Below, piece by piece: positions 1 through 10,600 of a stretch of 64,000 nucleotides of DNA. The DNA is from Fistulifera solaris (Eukaryota; Bacillariophyta; Bacillariophyceae; Naviculales; Stauroneidaceae), in the NCBI GenBank assembly GCA_030295235.1, contig AP026155.1, positions 1-64,000 on the forward strand, in the 5' to 3' direction. The notes under the pieces were generated by a model. The model searched no databases. It worked only from the letters and a program-made list of their open reading frames with translations, and had not been told where the DNA came from. A program made the translations under genes and the position numbers. Numbering within the stretch: position 1 is the stretch's first letter; each line of letters begins with the position of its first letter.

Positions 1-380
1 ACCCTAACCCTAACCCTAACTCCTAACCCTAACTCCTAACCCTAACCCTAACCCTAACCCTAACCCCTAACCCTAACCCTAACCCTAACCCTAACCCCTA
101 ACCCTAACCCCAACCCTAACCCCTAACCCTAACCCTAACCCTAACCCTAACCCTAACCCCAACCCCAACCCTAACCCTAACCCTAACCCTAACCCTAACC
201 CTAACCCTCAACCCCAACCCTAACCCTAACCCTAACCCTAACCCTAACCCTAACCCTAACCCTAACCCTAACCCCAACCCCAACCCTAACCCTAACCATA
301 ACCCCAACCATAACCCTAACCCTAACCATAACCCTAACCCTAACCCTAACCATAACCCTAACCCTAACCCTAACCCTAAC
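1..380. repeat. Telomere, C-rich strand (CCCTAA)n
   Basis: The chromosome end is at base 1. The array is CCCTAA read 5'-3', so the G strand is TTAGGG, running out of the window to the left. It is not pure. Units TCCTAA, CCCCTAA and CCCCAA occur within the first 290 bases, and CCATAA units appear only in the inner part (about 295-355). The array stops abruptly at 380, where unique sequence GATCGCGCC begins. TTAGGG is the telomere repeat of many eukaryotes, including diatoms. The inner enrichment of one variant is usual, because telomerase renews only the outer end. Confidence 0.98.
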
Positions 381-660
381 GATCGCGCCTGAGTATCTCA
401 CTGGTCCGGTCTGTCAGCATGTTGCTGCGCGCACCGAGGGATGGAGCCCTCCGCGCGATAGACCCACCTGGGATGGCTCAGGTCTTTTGCTCTATTAGAG
501 CTGCTGCTCTCCCATCTGGAGTCCATTCTTCTCTTGTGCAACCTGCCACTTGCATTTCTGGCTGCATCATTCTCATTGCATCTTCCCCATTACCCTACAT
601 GTCTCAACAGGCTGGTTTTCGAAGTTCTAGCTTAATTTCTTCCTATAGCTGCTTTTTCCA

Positions 661-679
661 CCCTAACCCTAACCCTAAC
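661..679. repeat. Interstitial telomeric repeat
   Basis: Three CCCTAA units lie 280 bases inside the telomere in the same orientation as the terminal array. Two shorter echoes (CCTAACCCTAA) lie at about 1017-1027 and 1051-1064, embedded in ATTCC repeats. Such islands are common in subtelomeres. They mark past telomere healing, recombination or repair insertion. Confidence 0.85.
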
Positions 680-912
680 AATCCGAGCAAAAATCACGTA
701 GCAAGATGGTCCAAATGTGCAAATATATTTTTACAGGAGCAAAACATTGATAGATACAACAGTTTTTGCAAGTGCTCATTGTTCCTCATTCCTCTAAATT
801 CCCTATCCTTTCCTTCTTATTCTTCCCCTTATTCCCCCTTTTTTCCTAGCTTCACTTCTTCCCTCTATTGGCTGCTTTGATTCCTACTTCCATGTGCATT
901 ACCACTACTCAA

Positions 913-967
913 ATTCCTACTTCCTACTTCTAAGTTACCGCTTCTCTAATTCCTACTTCCTACTTCT
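913..967. repeat. Short direct repeat, AATTCCTACTTCCTACTTCT
   Basis: A 20-base unit of nested TTCCTAC repeats occurs twice within about 55 bases, separated by AAGTTACCGCTTCTCT. It belongs to a broader T/C-rich zone (about 890-1065) of TTCC, TTCCA and ATTCC units. It is low-complexity subtelomeric sequence with no visible coding role. Confidence 0.7.
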
Positions 968-1233
968 ACGCTTTCCTTGTTCCAAGTTCCATGTTCCATA
1001 TCCCAATTCCCAAATTCCTAACCCTAAATTCCATATCCAACTTTCCAAATTCCTAACCCTAACGCTTGTTATTCACATTCTGGTAATGACGTGACTAATT
1101 TAGTTATTGCTGTAAGTTGTCTATTTTTAGGGTTCGCCTGATAGCTCACGTAAAAGACTTGTGACAGGTTTTGCAAATCGCGATTTGGTTTTTCTCAACT
1201 GCACGGTGAATAGCCATGAGCACTTCCATTCGG

Positions 1234-2604
1234 TTATCCCAGTATTCGGCCCACAATTGGCTTTATTGTAAAGTACGAGTTGACTGTTACTTCGAGAAAG
1301 TCCCGATGATAGTCAGTCCAATGTACTCGAAACGGTCGAGTGCCATCTGTAATGAGTTTAGGACATGACTTTTCAATTTCTTGCTTGATATCTTTAATCA
1401 ATGACGGTAATTTGTTGACGTCTTGATAGTGAAAACGCAAAACCTGCCGCGACTTGGTTGTAATATACTCGACTCAGATTGCTCACTTTGGATTTGGCTA
1501 AATCACTGTTAGGGACACTGACACTAGCTTCATCCCCAGCTCGCACGAGAGTCTCCATCCACCCTTGTCGCGGTAACGACACCAACAACTCCATTCCCAA
1601 AAGACACGACATCGCCTTCATAGAATCGGGATTGCTACTTGCTAGCATTAGTCCATTGAGTAGTTGTTTCGCTAGATCTTGAAAGGCCAAAGATATGACC
1701 AACGTGGTAGCTGAACCAAATGCCAAAATTCCCGGACGCCGCTACACCCAATTGTACTTTCAACACATCGAGAACTAGGAAGTAAGACAGTCCCCGCAAT
1801 ATCACATCCAGTATCCGATCGAGAACTTTGGCACGCCCGTACAAATTCCCTTTGACGTTCAGTGCTGTGGCAATTGCCCATCGCTTGATAGCACACAATC
1901 GGTTCGCGGCCCATAGCGTGTAAACGATTTCGCATACAGAATGTGCAAGGGCGGTAAGTTGGGTATTCCCATATGCTTCAATCCTACCGTAATCATATCC
2001 ACGCCGTAGACTGAAGTTGCGATTTGGGCTATTTGCGATCCAGCTGTTGCTAAATTGTAAGGCAATTTCTTTTTATGACGCGTTCTAAAGCTGGGTCATC
2101 TTTATTTCGAACACCGATGATCCAATCGAGCCACGGCATCATTCCCCATCCTACAGCTGTCAGTAGGAAGATGTCTCGCCAGTGTACAATACTCAAGGCC
2201 CCATGCACAAAGAGATTTAGATTTTCCAATGTCCACCATTTACTGAAAGCCGCGAATCTACCGGCCAGTGTGGTAGGATGTGCATGTGCAGCTGCGCGCG
2301 CTGGGAGTGCAGTTGACGTGATAGGGATGGTTTTTGCGGCAGCTGGAAAAGAAGAAAGCGATAGCGTCTTCAAATGATGCCTTTGCAATAGCGGAAGGAC
2401 GACAAAGGCGTGTGTTGTCGTCGTAATCGATAAGCAGATTATGGAGAAAATTTGAAGTGATGTGATAGCTTGCTGTTGCTGTTTTGTTCTCATTTTCTTG
2501 TTGCTTTTGTAATGCCAATATTCCGTGTGTGATGTGAATTCGTTGATCCTTTGATAGTCAAAGAGGTTGACTAAGCAATGATCAATGTGCTGGTGTTGGC
2601 TCAC
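1234..2604 (-). pseudogene. Decayed copy of an MscS-type mechanosensitive channel gene
   Basis: On the minus strand three reading frames together match the intact channel at 3083-4519 from end to end. About 2604-2050 gives a signal peptide ending THAFVV (an ASAF-like plastid signal) and the first membrane segments. 2065-1860 gives the next helices. About 1730-1234 gives the pore-lining segment (LVISLAFQDLAKQLLNGL), the beta domain, and the end with CPKLITD and RPFRVHWTDY. Frames change several times and the C-terminal tail is missing. Divergence from the neighbour is large, so this is an old duplicate and not an assembly artefact. It stands head to head with the intact gene, so the pair forms an inverted duplication next to the telomere. 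Subtelomeric position probably favoured its decay. Confidence 0.8.
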
Positions 2605-3082
2605 TTGATCGTTTTTAAACTTGTTTCCAGTACGTAGCGGTTGTTCGCCCTAATAGTTGACGCTTGAGTGAGCCTATTGAGGATCGTTTTGTGAAATAAG
2701 GATTTAATAAAAGAATAATTGTTGCCTACACCTTTTCGAAAGGATGCAAAACGACAAATGGGCGTTGTAGCGAGCGCAACAACCACAAAAAATCCGCGAA
2801 ACAACAGCGCGTCATAGTCGCGGTGATTTCTATCGAAGAAAAAAGGCCAGCAACCTAAACATCGAGAACCGGAGCGACTACAGATCCAGACCCGCAAGCT
2901 CGTCCTGTTTTTCGTTCGAAAGCGAGAAAGATCGTCAAAGCGTTCGTAAGTATTTTTGACCATGGCGCTCATTTCCGTTTCATTCTGTTTGTCAGTCACC
3001 CACAACACTCTATACTAGAATATTCAGTCTTTTCTATGATTCACAGAGGAAAATTCTCCCTGGTTATCGCAAACAGTGTACA
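2605..3082. other. Divergent spacer between the two MscS copies
   Basis: About 480 bases separate the start of the decayed copy from the start of the intact channel gene. It must hold the promoter of the intact gene. A minus-strand open frame (3008-2601, 135 codons) fills much of it, but has biased composition and no recognisable domain, and probably does not code. Confidence 0.5.
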
Positions 3083-4519
3083 ATGAAGACAAACAATTGT
3101 AAAGGTATCTCCAGCATGTTTTGTTGGACCATTCTGTTTCTTATTGTTTCATCAACATCGAGAAAGAGCGAAGCGACAAGGTCCGCTTGCGTTTCCGTGC
3201 AAGCTTTCTCTTTGACATTACCACAATTCGCTCATCACGAATATCGTAGAAACAATGAACATGCATTCAGCCATAAATTCAGCCTATCTCAATTATCCCG
3301 ACCTTCATCGCAAAGATTCGCTACTTCTCCTATCGCAACATCAGCGACAACTTCACTGACCACGTCAACTGCGACTCTGTTAACCCGCGATCTCATTTTG
3401 CTGGCTTCCTTTGGGTGGTTTTTGTTACCAGTTGTGCGACAACAAATGAATCGAATGATAGGCCAACACAAAGTACGGCATTTATTCCGATCGAATACAG
3501 GCTTGCAAATATTACAAGCCCTCACGCAGTTGTTTCAAGTTGGAGCAGCTGTTTATGCATGGGATGCATTACAATTAATCTGGAGAGGTCATGCCTGGTT
3601 TCCGCCCAATCTGGTATCATCAGCGGGTCTGACTTGGTGGTGTACGGAGCAAATTGTTCGTCTGCAACATATTTTCCTACTGCAATCGCAAAAGAGTACA
3701 CAACAATTGCGCGGACGACGTCAAGTGGTCGACCGAATCGGGCAAGTCTTTTGGCGGGCACTCGGTATTTATGTGTGGATGGATTCCATGCAGATTCGAT
3801 TGCCGAGCCGGTTCTTGGCACTCAGTGGAACTACTACTTTAGTTTTCACTCTGGCATTTCAGGATCTGGCTAGATCTTTTCTCAGTGGACTATTTATCGC
3901 CAGTAGCAATCGATTTTATGAAGGGGATGGTATCGAAATTGATGGACTTAAAGGAAAAGTCATTCAACAAGGCTTTATGGAAACCATTATCCGCAAAGGA
4001 GATGAAGTCTTGGTCAGCGTCCCGACGATCGATTTGGACAAGAAGCAGCTTGTCAATCGCAGTCGCGTGTATACATCGCAGGTGGAACTGACTTTGCGTG
4101 TGAACTACGATCATGTAGGACAGTTGTCGCAATTTGTACAAGATGTTCAATCCGAAATTAAACAGGCGTGTCCAAAACTGATAACGGATAACACACGCCC
4201 TTTTCGTGTTCACTGGACGGATTATGAAACTGATCATTTGACGGTAGCTATCAACAGCTACTATCGAATTCTTCCAGGATCTGACGAGTACTGGGATAAT
4301 CGTATGGAAGTGTTGAGTGCGGTAAATCGCGCTGCCGAGCGCAATGGAATTCGCTTTGCTCATGCAGCTGCTCTTTTGGGACGTGACGGAGTGAGTCGTC
4401 GTACGGATCAAGGGGACAATACAGCGAGCGAAGATCTTTCCAGACACCAAGAGTTATTGAGATCGGAAGACGTGATCATGGAAAACGAAATCACAACCCC
4501 TGATGACTTTGTGACGTAG
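3083..4519 (+). CDS. MscS-like mechanosensitive ion channel, probably plastid-targeted
   Basis: A complete 478-residue protein. Residues 1-45 form a signal peptide followed by SVQA-FSLT, an ASAF-like cleavage motif with Phe at +1, as used for import into complex plastids. Hydrophobic segments follow at about 100-120, 150-175 and 240-285. The MscS core spans about 270-350: a pore helix with FTLAFQDLARSFLSGLF, then F-EGD-I-I-G-KGKV, a T-IR-GDE element, and VSVP before the beta domain. The C-terminal alpha-beta domain ends near DEYWDNRMEV, then a polar tail. MscS channels open under membrane tension and release ions. Plant plastid homologues (MSL2/3 type) control plastid size and osmotic balance. 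The first ATG is taken because the signal peptide starts there. Plastid location is inferred from the motif alone. Confidence 0.85.
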   Translation: MKTNNCKGISSMFCWTILFLIVSSTSRKSEATRSACVSVQAFSLTLPQFAHHEYRRNNEHAFSHKFSLSQLSRPSSQRFATSPIATSATTSLTTSTATLLTRDLILLASFGWFLLPVVRQQMNRMIGQHKVRHLFRSNTGLQILQALTQLFQVGAAVYAWDALQLIWRGHAWFPPNLVSSAGLTWWCTEQIVRLQHIFLLQSQKSTQQLRGRRQVVDRIGQVFWRALGIYVWMDSMQIRLPSRFLALSGTTTLVFTLAFQDLARSFLSGLFIASSNRFYEGDGIEIDGLKGKVIQQGFMETIIRKGDEVLVSVPTIDLDKKQLVNRSRVYTSQVELTLRVNYDHVGQLSQFVQDVQSEIKQACPKLITDNTRPFRVHWTDYETDHLTVAINSYYRILPGSDEYWDNRMEVLSAVNRAAERNGIRFAHAAALLGRDGVSRRTDQGDNTASEDLSRHQELLRSEDVIMENEITTPDDFVT

Positions 4520-4611
4520 AGTATTGAACTCATAAAAACTTATGCTTTGCGGTGTTCCTTTTTTATTTACACTAGGTTGCTAAGCGGGCATCCTTTCATG
4601 CGTCTTAAACG

Positions 4612-5367
4612 CTAAACTAGTAGAAGCAGCAAAGTCCACCAAATCCCAACGACTTGCGCTCGGTATGCACTGGAAGGTGATATAGGTTGAGGTTCACTGG
4701 GTGCTCGATTTAACGGAGTTGTTGCCGTTGGAGTTGCTTCGGGAGGCGGTTTCGCTGCGGGAGTCAACGAAGGCCGAGTGGTGGTTACTGGCTGGTCTCC
4801 ACCGGTCGGATTCACGCTTGAAATGACGCTCACAGTGGAAGGTTGAGGAGTTTGCGGCATACTAGGCGATGACGTCGGAGGACTGGCTGTCGGCTCGTAC
4901 CATGTTGGCCACTCGCTTTTAATACTACTCGGAGCAACGGATGTCGATATACCATTAGGTATCGCGCATCGATCTGGATTACAAGAGCCACTTTTGATAT
5001 TAAACGACCAACCTGACTCGGGTAAAGGAATGTAAGGGGAGTTGGTCGACCAACCCGATCCGTCAAAGTTGTTGTTGTATCTAGGCTGATCGTCGCAATC
5101 ATTGCACGCAGAATCGCGACAGTTTGCTTTAATGAAGAAAACGCGATCGTTTTCACAGACAGCTTGATAATAAGGTCCAGGGCCAGTCGGTCCGGTAGAT
5201 TGTCCTCGGCATTTGCCGTCGGCAGTGATCGTCGTTTGTACAAACGCTGTGTTGAATCGTTCGCATTCGTCTACGTCAAAGAAGCGCATGCTGTAAGAGC
5301 ATCCTTGCTGTGCCGAGGCGATCCGTGAGATGACGAAGAATGCGATGATTATCGTAAGGGATTGCAT
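4612..5367 (-). CDS. Secreted Cys-rich protein with P/S/T-rich stalk and hydrophobic tail
   Basis: A 251-residue protein. Residues 1-19 are a clear signal peptide (cleavage near SAQ-QGC). Residues 20-135 contain about a dozen cysteines, including CRDSACNDC, typical of a disulfide-held extracellular fold. I do not recognise the domain. Residues 150-235 are rich in Pro, Ser and Thr, as in O-glycosylated stalks. The last residues are hydrophobic (VVGIWWTLLLLLV) right up to the stop, without a basic cytoplasmic tail, which resembles a GPI-attachment signal. It is therefore probably anchored at the cell surface or wall. It converges with the MscS gene, whose stop lies 93 bases away. The function is unknown. 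Confidence 0.75.
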   Translation of the reverse strand: MQSLTIIIAFFVISRIASAQQGCSYSMRFFDVDECERFNTAFVQTTITADGKCRGQSTGPTGPGPYYQAVCENDRVFFIKANCRDSACNDCDDQPRYNNNFDGSGWSTNSPYIPLPESGWSFNIKSGSCNPDRCAIPNGISTSVAPSSIKSEWPTWYEPTASPPTSSPSMPQTPQPSTVSVISSVNPTGGDQPVTTTRPSLTPAAKPPPEATPTATTPLNRAPSEPQPISPSSAYRAQVVGIWWTLLLLLV

Positions 5368-5982
5368 GTTTGAGTTATTCTCTTGGTTGTCTCACAAGCG
5401 GAATTGGCGTCTTTTGTCTACACTTCTTGTTTGAGCGCTAAAAGCGATTATTCTATCGAAGGCAATCTTTTATTGTTCATGGAGAGAGAGAGAGATGTTC
5501 ATGTTCAGCGCGTTTCATGTCGAATTTTTCGAACCATCCACCGACGCCATCCTATCGTCATTTATTTGTCGACCGAAGTCATGAAACGTGTTCGCTCTGT
5601 CACCTAAAGGAAAAACACGTCCAACCGCAAGCAAAAAACGCCTTCACGCACGATCGGCCAGGTTGAGCTGTTGTTGGCATTAGTGATCGAATTTTGTCTC
5701 TTGAGTCCTGAGTACATGTTCAATGCAGGCGCGACGTATAAGCTTGAAATGCACCCGATCGCACTACGAAAAAAGGTGAATTAGAAGAAGAATGAGGAAA
5801 GTGCCGGTTTTAGGTTTTACGAATTTGCTTGTATAAGAAACCTTCCTTTGTGAAAGTGAGCAATCATTGTCCTAGCCATGCATTTCATATAACAAAAAAA
5901 ACATAACAAGACGAATCGTTCGCTTTGCAGTGTTGGTAGTTGCTAACTTAAATTTTCAGAAGTGAGCTGTAGTAACATATAT
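5368..5982. other. Intergenic spacer
   Basis: About 600 bases upstream of the Cys-rich gene and downstream of the DUF2854 gene. It includes a short GAGAGAGAGAG tract near 5480 and A-rich stretches near 5890. A 74-codon plus-strand open frame begins at 5383, but it has no recognisable domain and overlaps the expected promoter. I see nothing else. Confidence 0.5.
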
Positions 5983-6944
5983 CTAGACTTCTTGAGGAGC
6001 CGCTTCTTTCAGGGGTGCCGGGGCTGTCGTTGTGGTCAACCGAATACCAACAAGACGCTGCTCTGCATCTACCTTGACAACTTCGGCTGTCACACCTGGT
6101 CCAAAGAACGTTTCGTACTTCTTGACACGGCGTTCGTCCGCCCACATCTTGTACGGGGTATCCAACGATTGCCAAACCATGGTGAAGGCCAAGTCAACAC
6201 CATTTTCAGCGACCTCTTCACGCAACTCTCGCAATTGAGGGTACGCTTTACCAGGAACGACGAGGCCAAGCTTTTTTACGGTAGTATCTAGATGCGCTTC
6301 GTCTCCGTAGCGGTGGCGTGTGACGTCCTGCTTAATCTTTCTCATAGTTTCCGTAGCTTTCTTTTCAAACAAGCCCTCCGCTTTAGGTTGCGTAAATGCC
6401 GGCACTGGCTCAATTTCGGCATACTTTAATGCAGACCCCGCCAAGAAGATCGGAATTCCGTATACGAAACCCAAACCACTCATGGACCCTTCATCTTGCG
6501 CCAAATATTCGGCAAACGATGCGATGGTAATGAGCAAACCCAATCCGATGACGGAGTTTCCCAATGAAAATCCACGAATCTCGAAAGGAGGTTCTCCTGC
6601 ATTATTCACACCGGCGCCGCCGATCATGGCTGATTTAGGGGCATTCCAACCGCTATCCTGTGTTGATAAAAAGGGACAACATGAGTTAAAATGAAAGCAC
6701 GGCAAAAGGTGACACAATGTGAGAAATCTCATCGAGCACAATCAACGGTGATGTAAATTCTAAGCGTTCCTCAACTCACCTCCTCAGACATGTGCAATGG
6801 TCTGGTATTACTGTTGTAAGCACGTCTTATCGATTTCTCCTGCGTGAACGAAGTCGTCGACGAAGTAGGGCTGAGGACAAAGGCGCTTGTCGTTGAGTAG
6901 AACAACGCACTTGTAAGGGTTGCAACAAATACTTTCGAATGCAT
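5983..6944 (-). CDS. Plastid-targeted DUF2854 protein, two exons
   Basis: Exon 1 is 6944-6780. The intron is 6779-6658 (GTGAGT donor, AACACAG acceptor, 122 bases, phase 0). Exon 2 is 6657-5983. The product has 279 residues. It opens with a short hydrophobic signal ending TTSAFVLS, a textbook ASAF plastid-import motif, then a Ser/Thr-rich transit region. The mature part matches the DUF2854 family of cyanobacteria and plastid-bearing eukaryotes: a glycine-rich start (PFEIRGFSLGN), two close membrane helices (VIGLGLLITIASFAEYLA and GFVYGIPIFLAGSALKYAE), then a soluble domain with GDEAHLDTTVKKLGL and YETFFGPGVTAEVV. The family has no settled function, and thylakoid or envelope location is inferred. 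The ATG at 6944 is chosen because it gives the bipartite presequence directly. Confidence 0.88.
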
Positions 6945-7271
6945 GATAAATAAAACTACAATTGGTCGATTGAGGAAAGAGGTTGTAGGAAGTAAATAAT
7001 GAAAACAGGAAGTCTCCAATCATGCAACAACAACTTATTTCAGTTGACGCAGACAAAACGAGGCCGCGTTGGAGTTTGAAGTCATCTTGAGAGTTTACGT
7101 CGGAACGAACACATCATCGATCTCGCGTAGCTCGTATCTCGTCCGCGCGTGACGTAGCCACACTCGCTCGTGACTCAAGGCTCCCTGACTAATACAAAAG
7201 AAAGTACGTCCGTCCTTTACACGTTTTGCATTCGGTTGGTTTATCGATCGATCGTTCTCCCAAAAAATTTT

Positions 7272-7296
7272 GGCAGTTGAACCATGCTGGTGGACC
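7272..7296 (+). repeat. Left terminal inverted repeat, copy 1
   Basis: This is a perfect inverted match to the 25 bases ending at 12358. It begins GGCAGTTGAACC. After the 25 bases, TTTTTGGA on the left faces ATTTGGA on the right, so weaker pairing continues. These are the presumed transposase cleavage sites. Confidence 0.9.
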
Positions 7297-7367
7297 TTTT
7301 TGGACCGTACGTCGTCCGATTTACATAGGAAAACGACATGCCAGAGCGACATTGTTATCCAAATACT

Positions 7368-7431
7368 TTTTGGATCCAGCCAATCAGATGGCTTACATCC
7401 AAAAAGTCGAGCCAATCCAGCCAATCACAAG
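7368..7431 (+). repeat. Subterminal palindrome and GCCAATC repeats, copy 1
   Basis: Just inside the left end, CTTTTTGGAT and ATCCAAAAAG form a 10-base inverted repeat around AGCCAATCAGATGGCT. Two more GCCAATC units follow (AGCCAATCCAGCCAATCAC). The same block recurs in copy 2. Subterminal repeats of this kind are often transposase-binding sites. The CCAAT cores could also serve as promoter elements. Confidence 0.6.
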
Positions 7432-7608
7432 CGTCCCATCCAGAAGAGACTTTTAGCCGTCTGCTAGTTGTCCGCGTTGAGCAATCGATAGCCTACCGGT
7501 ACTCACTATACAGTAAATCGAGGTTTAACCTTACGCACTCTCAATGTAGCTGGCCAAAAGAATGCATCCGTTCCAATTTTGGGCGCCGATAATTATTTCT
7601 GCAAAAGA

Positions 7609-10600
7609 ATGACATCGGCACAAACGAGAATAACTTCGCCTCATCTTTTCGATTGCAAAGTTATCACACCTAAAAGAATGCCAGGAACATCAAAAAGAGG
7701 TCGGGCCCCGACAAAGTCCAGCGAAGTCGCCGTCAAACAAAAAGAATAGTTTGAAAAAGATGGAGCTCGAAAAAGCAAAGAGAAAAGAGCAAGCTAGTGT
7801 GGATGCCACGTCCGCTGTAATGCACTCTTTTTAGGCATAAAGGTTCCCTAAAAGGCCTCCCTGTAGAAGAAGAAGTCTGTGAAGATGTTGACATGACTGG
7901 CGAAGAACTAGAAAAGCAATTTACTGAGCGTCTTGTGATCGATGATACAAGAGGTCAACCTGGCGGACGTTGACGCCGACGATGATGACGACGACGCTCT
8001 TGGCTTCCGAGGGAAGACGGGGACTATAATGAGGATAGCAATGAGTTGAACGACGGGCGGCATCATGTCAAATTATCTTTCTAAGATTCAGACGAGGCTG
8101 AGAGATGAAACGCGTTGTAACTTCAAAAAGGGAGACGAGAAAATTCCTGATGATCAGAAATGGCTTCTGAAAATGCTTGAGGAGCACCAGTTCTCTCTTC
8201 CGTGGCAGCTTGCTTCAACACTGTGCAACAAGCTTGGGATAAATTGGGCTCCTTCTACGTACTATTGCACTGTACATGTGTGGTTAACAGATGTCCAATT
8301 CAACGAAATGCCACCTTGCGGAGAATGCAAGTCAAATGCCCATGTTGGTCGTCATGCATTTGATTCCAGTTATCCTGGGCGTCGTGATATCTGGCTTAAA
8401 AAAGGACGCAGTACGTTATGACAATGCGGTATTGTTGTTCGAGGTGCAAGAGCGGAGAAAAGTCCTACACGCTTTCAGCGGATACAATCTGAAAAGTTTG
8501 GAATCGATGCCGCTTAGTCGAAAGATTTGCTTCCCGGCTCTCTTAACGCACAAAAGCGGGGTCACTATGGAGCTAGCTCGACTCATTCGCTCACTTGTAT
8601 CGAAAAATGTGCTGTCAATTCTCTTGCTGCAATGATTATGAAATGCACCAGCTTGAGCACAAGCAGCAAATGTTGCTCTATGAGTCGGAGGTAGCAGCTT
8701 CTCGCTTCTACCCGAACAGATGACAATAAAGCACCATTGTTTAGCGACTTCAATGATCGGAAAGGATACAATGGCCGATTGATTACCGGAAATATATTCA
8801 GAGCATCTATCAACGCCTCATTCACTCCTTCCGGAACTGGCTGACGACACGAAGAAGAGGGATTCTGAGATGATTAAGATTGACGCATCTTATAAATTTA
8901 CAAAGCGCTTTGAAACGGGTTGGCGGCAGAAAGTGTTTGATGGTCTAGTCACAGTGATGAATGAATTTAAAGAGATTCGCTCGCATTTTGTAATCTTTGG
9001 AGAGAGCCACGACCAGATGCGCGGCCGCCGCTACAAGCCATGAAGGCAACAATGGATTCAAATGGCCAAGCCGGCCCCAAACTTGCTTTCACTGACAGCC
9101 CCAAGCGAGACGACATGCTTATTTCCGTTTTCGATTCCTTGGCAGTAACTCAAGAGGCTTATAATACCATTGCAGAGGAGGAAAATAAGCAGCTAGGAGA
9201 CAAGTCGGAACCCACTGAGTTGCTCAAGTCAGCATGGCAACGCTCTTCTCACGACCGTCGCTTCCAATCTGTTCGATTGTGCATCATAATTATTCAGTTA
9301 TTGAGGCTGATAAGGACATTACAATGTTTGCAGGAACCGCCATGGATCTGATGAAAGACAGGCAGGCAGAAAAGCGTATCATGGCGCTTTGATCTTGAAT
9401 GGCCGGTCCACTTCAATAACAACGGTCGCATCGAAGGACAGGGAAAAGTTGCGACCATACAATTGTCATATCACACCTGTCAGGGCAACCTGGATAACGA
9501 CATTTGTACTACAGTCATTCGCTCAACAGACGACAACTAAATTGAATGCAACACTTGTGCTGCCTACTGAGCGAAGACTCTATCCGATTTGTGGGTGTGA
9601 ATGTTGCTGGTGATGTGACCAAGCTAAAAAAAGATTTCGCCAACATGAACAATGTGTCTGTAAACAAGATTGACTTGAGGGTCATGGCAAGGCCGTGGTG
9701 TTGTGCCACGGAATGGATCGATAGTCTTGTTGCACTAGTCGAAGCCCAGCTGAAGGAATCGATGGAAAAGGATCAGAGAATGTCCGATTGGTCGGGTCCA
9801 CTACAACCAAAACAGCTGGACTATGCCGCCTTAGATGCAATCAAAAGTCTGCAAGTATACGATTCTCTCGATAAACTGCCAGATTTAACAAGGGAACTTC
9901 AGCGCAAGGAGATTTTAGCTGGAACTAAGGTCACTATTGTTGCAAGTAAGGGCAGTAAGGCATCCATTCCGACGCCCGGTGCAGAGGGGGAGATACTTTC
10001 TCAAAAACAGATCTGGACAGCACCAAAAACATTTACATTCGTTGAAGGTCAAGCAAACCAGGCGGTCAATTTGTACTTGTTCGAATGAAAAGGTTCTGGC
10101 TACCGGGCTTGATAATGGATGGTTATAGGAAAGGCAGGAAAGGTGTCTCGCTGGGAGATTTTGTAAAAACCTTTGCAGATGACGATTTCGTGATGATGGT
10201 TAATCTTTCACAGTTGGCGCTCTCAGCACCAGCAGCAATCATCGTCCAGCTCATCAGACGCTATCAACCCTAATCCGGTGATCCATACTACAGAGCTCAA
10301 CAAGGTGAACGCGAGTATAGTGAACGCCGACAACTAAAACAGCTACAACGACCGGTTTCGCAGAAGATGATTTGTTTACCCACGATTACATATTTGAACA
10401 CGAGAATGAAGAAGATATCAGCCCTGATCCTGATTCTACGGATGCTTTTGACGACTTCTCAGAACTTACCCCTGCTAAAATCCGAGAAATCGATGATATC
10501 ATAAGGCGCTGCCGGTCGATAAGATGGGCCCTCTTACTGCACAGGACGGAGAAAAATACCTGGATCCGCCGCCTAAATCGATACCGATTTGCTACTCCGC

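Larger units (their letters stand above)
381..1233. other. Subtelomeric spacer, no gene recognised
   Basis: This stretch sits between the telomere and the first gene remnant. Bases 381-650 are unique sequence holding a 153-codon open frame (419-880). That frame runs straight through telomeric repeats and T/C-rich DNA and has no recognisable domain, so I do not call it a gene. From about 780 the strand becomes strongly T/C-rich with degenerate TTCC-based repeats. I see nothing functional apart from the repeats listed separately. Confidence 0.6.

Noticed and set aside
116-401. Long Gly-Leu and Arg-Val open frames in the telomere
   Set aside because: They are translations of the hexanucleotide repeat and have no gene character.
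419-880. 153-codon plus-strand frame in the subtelomere
   Set aside because: It runs through interstitial telomere repeats and T/C-rich simple sequence and matches no domain. I describe the region as spacer.
2601-3008. 135-codon minus-strand frame between the MscS copies
   Set aside because: No domain, composition unlike neighbouring proteins, and it covers the expected promoter of the intact channel gene.
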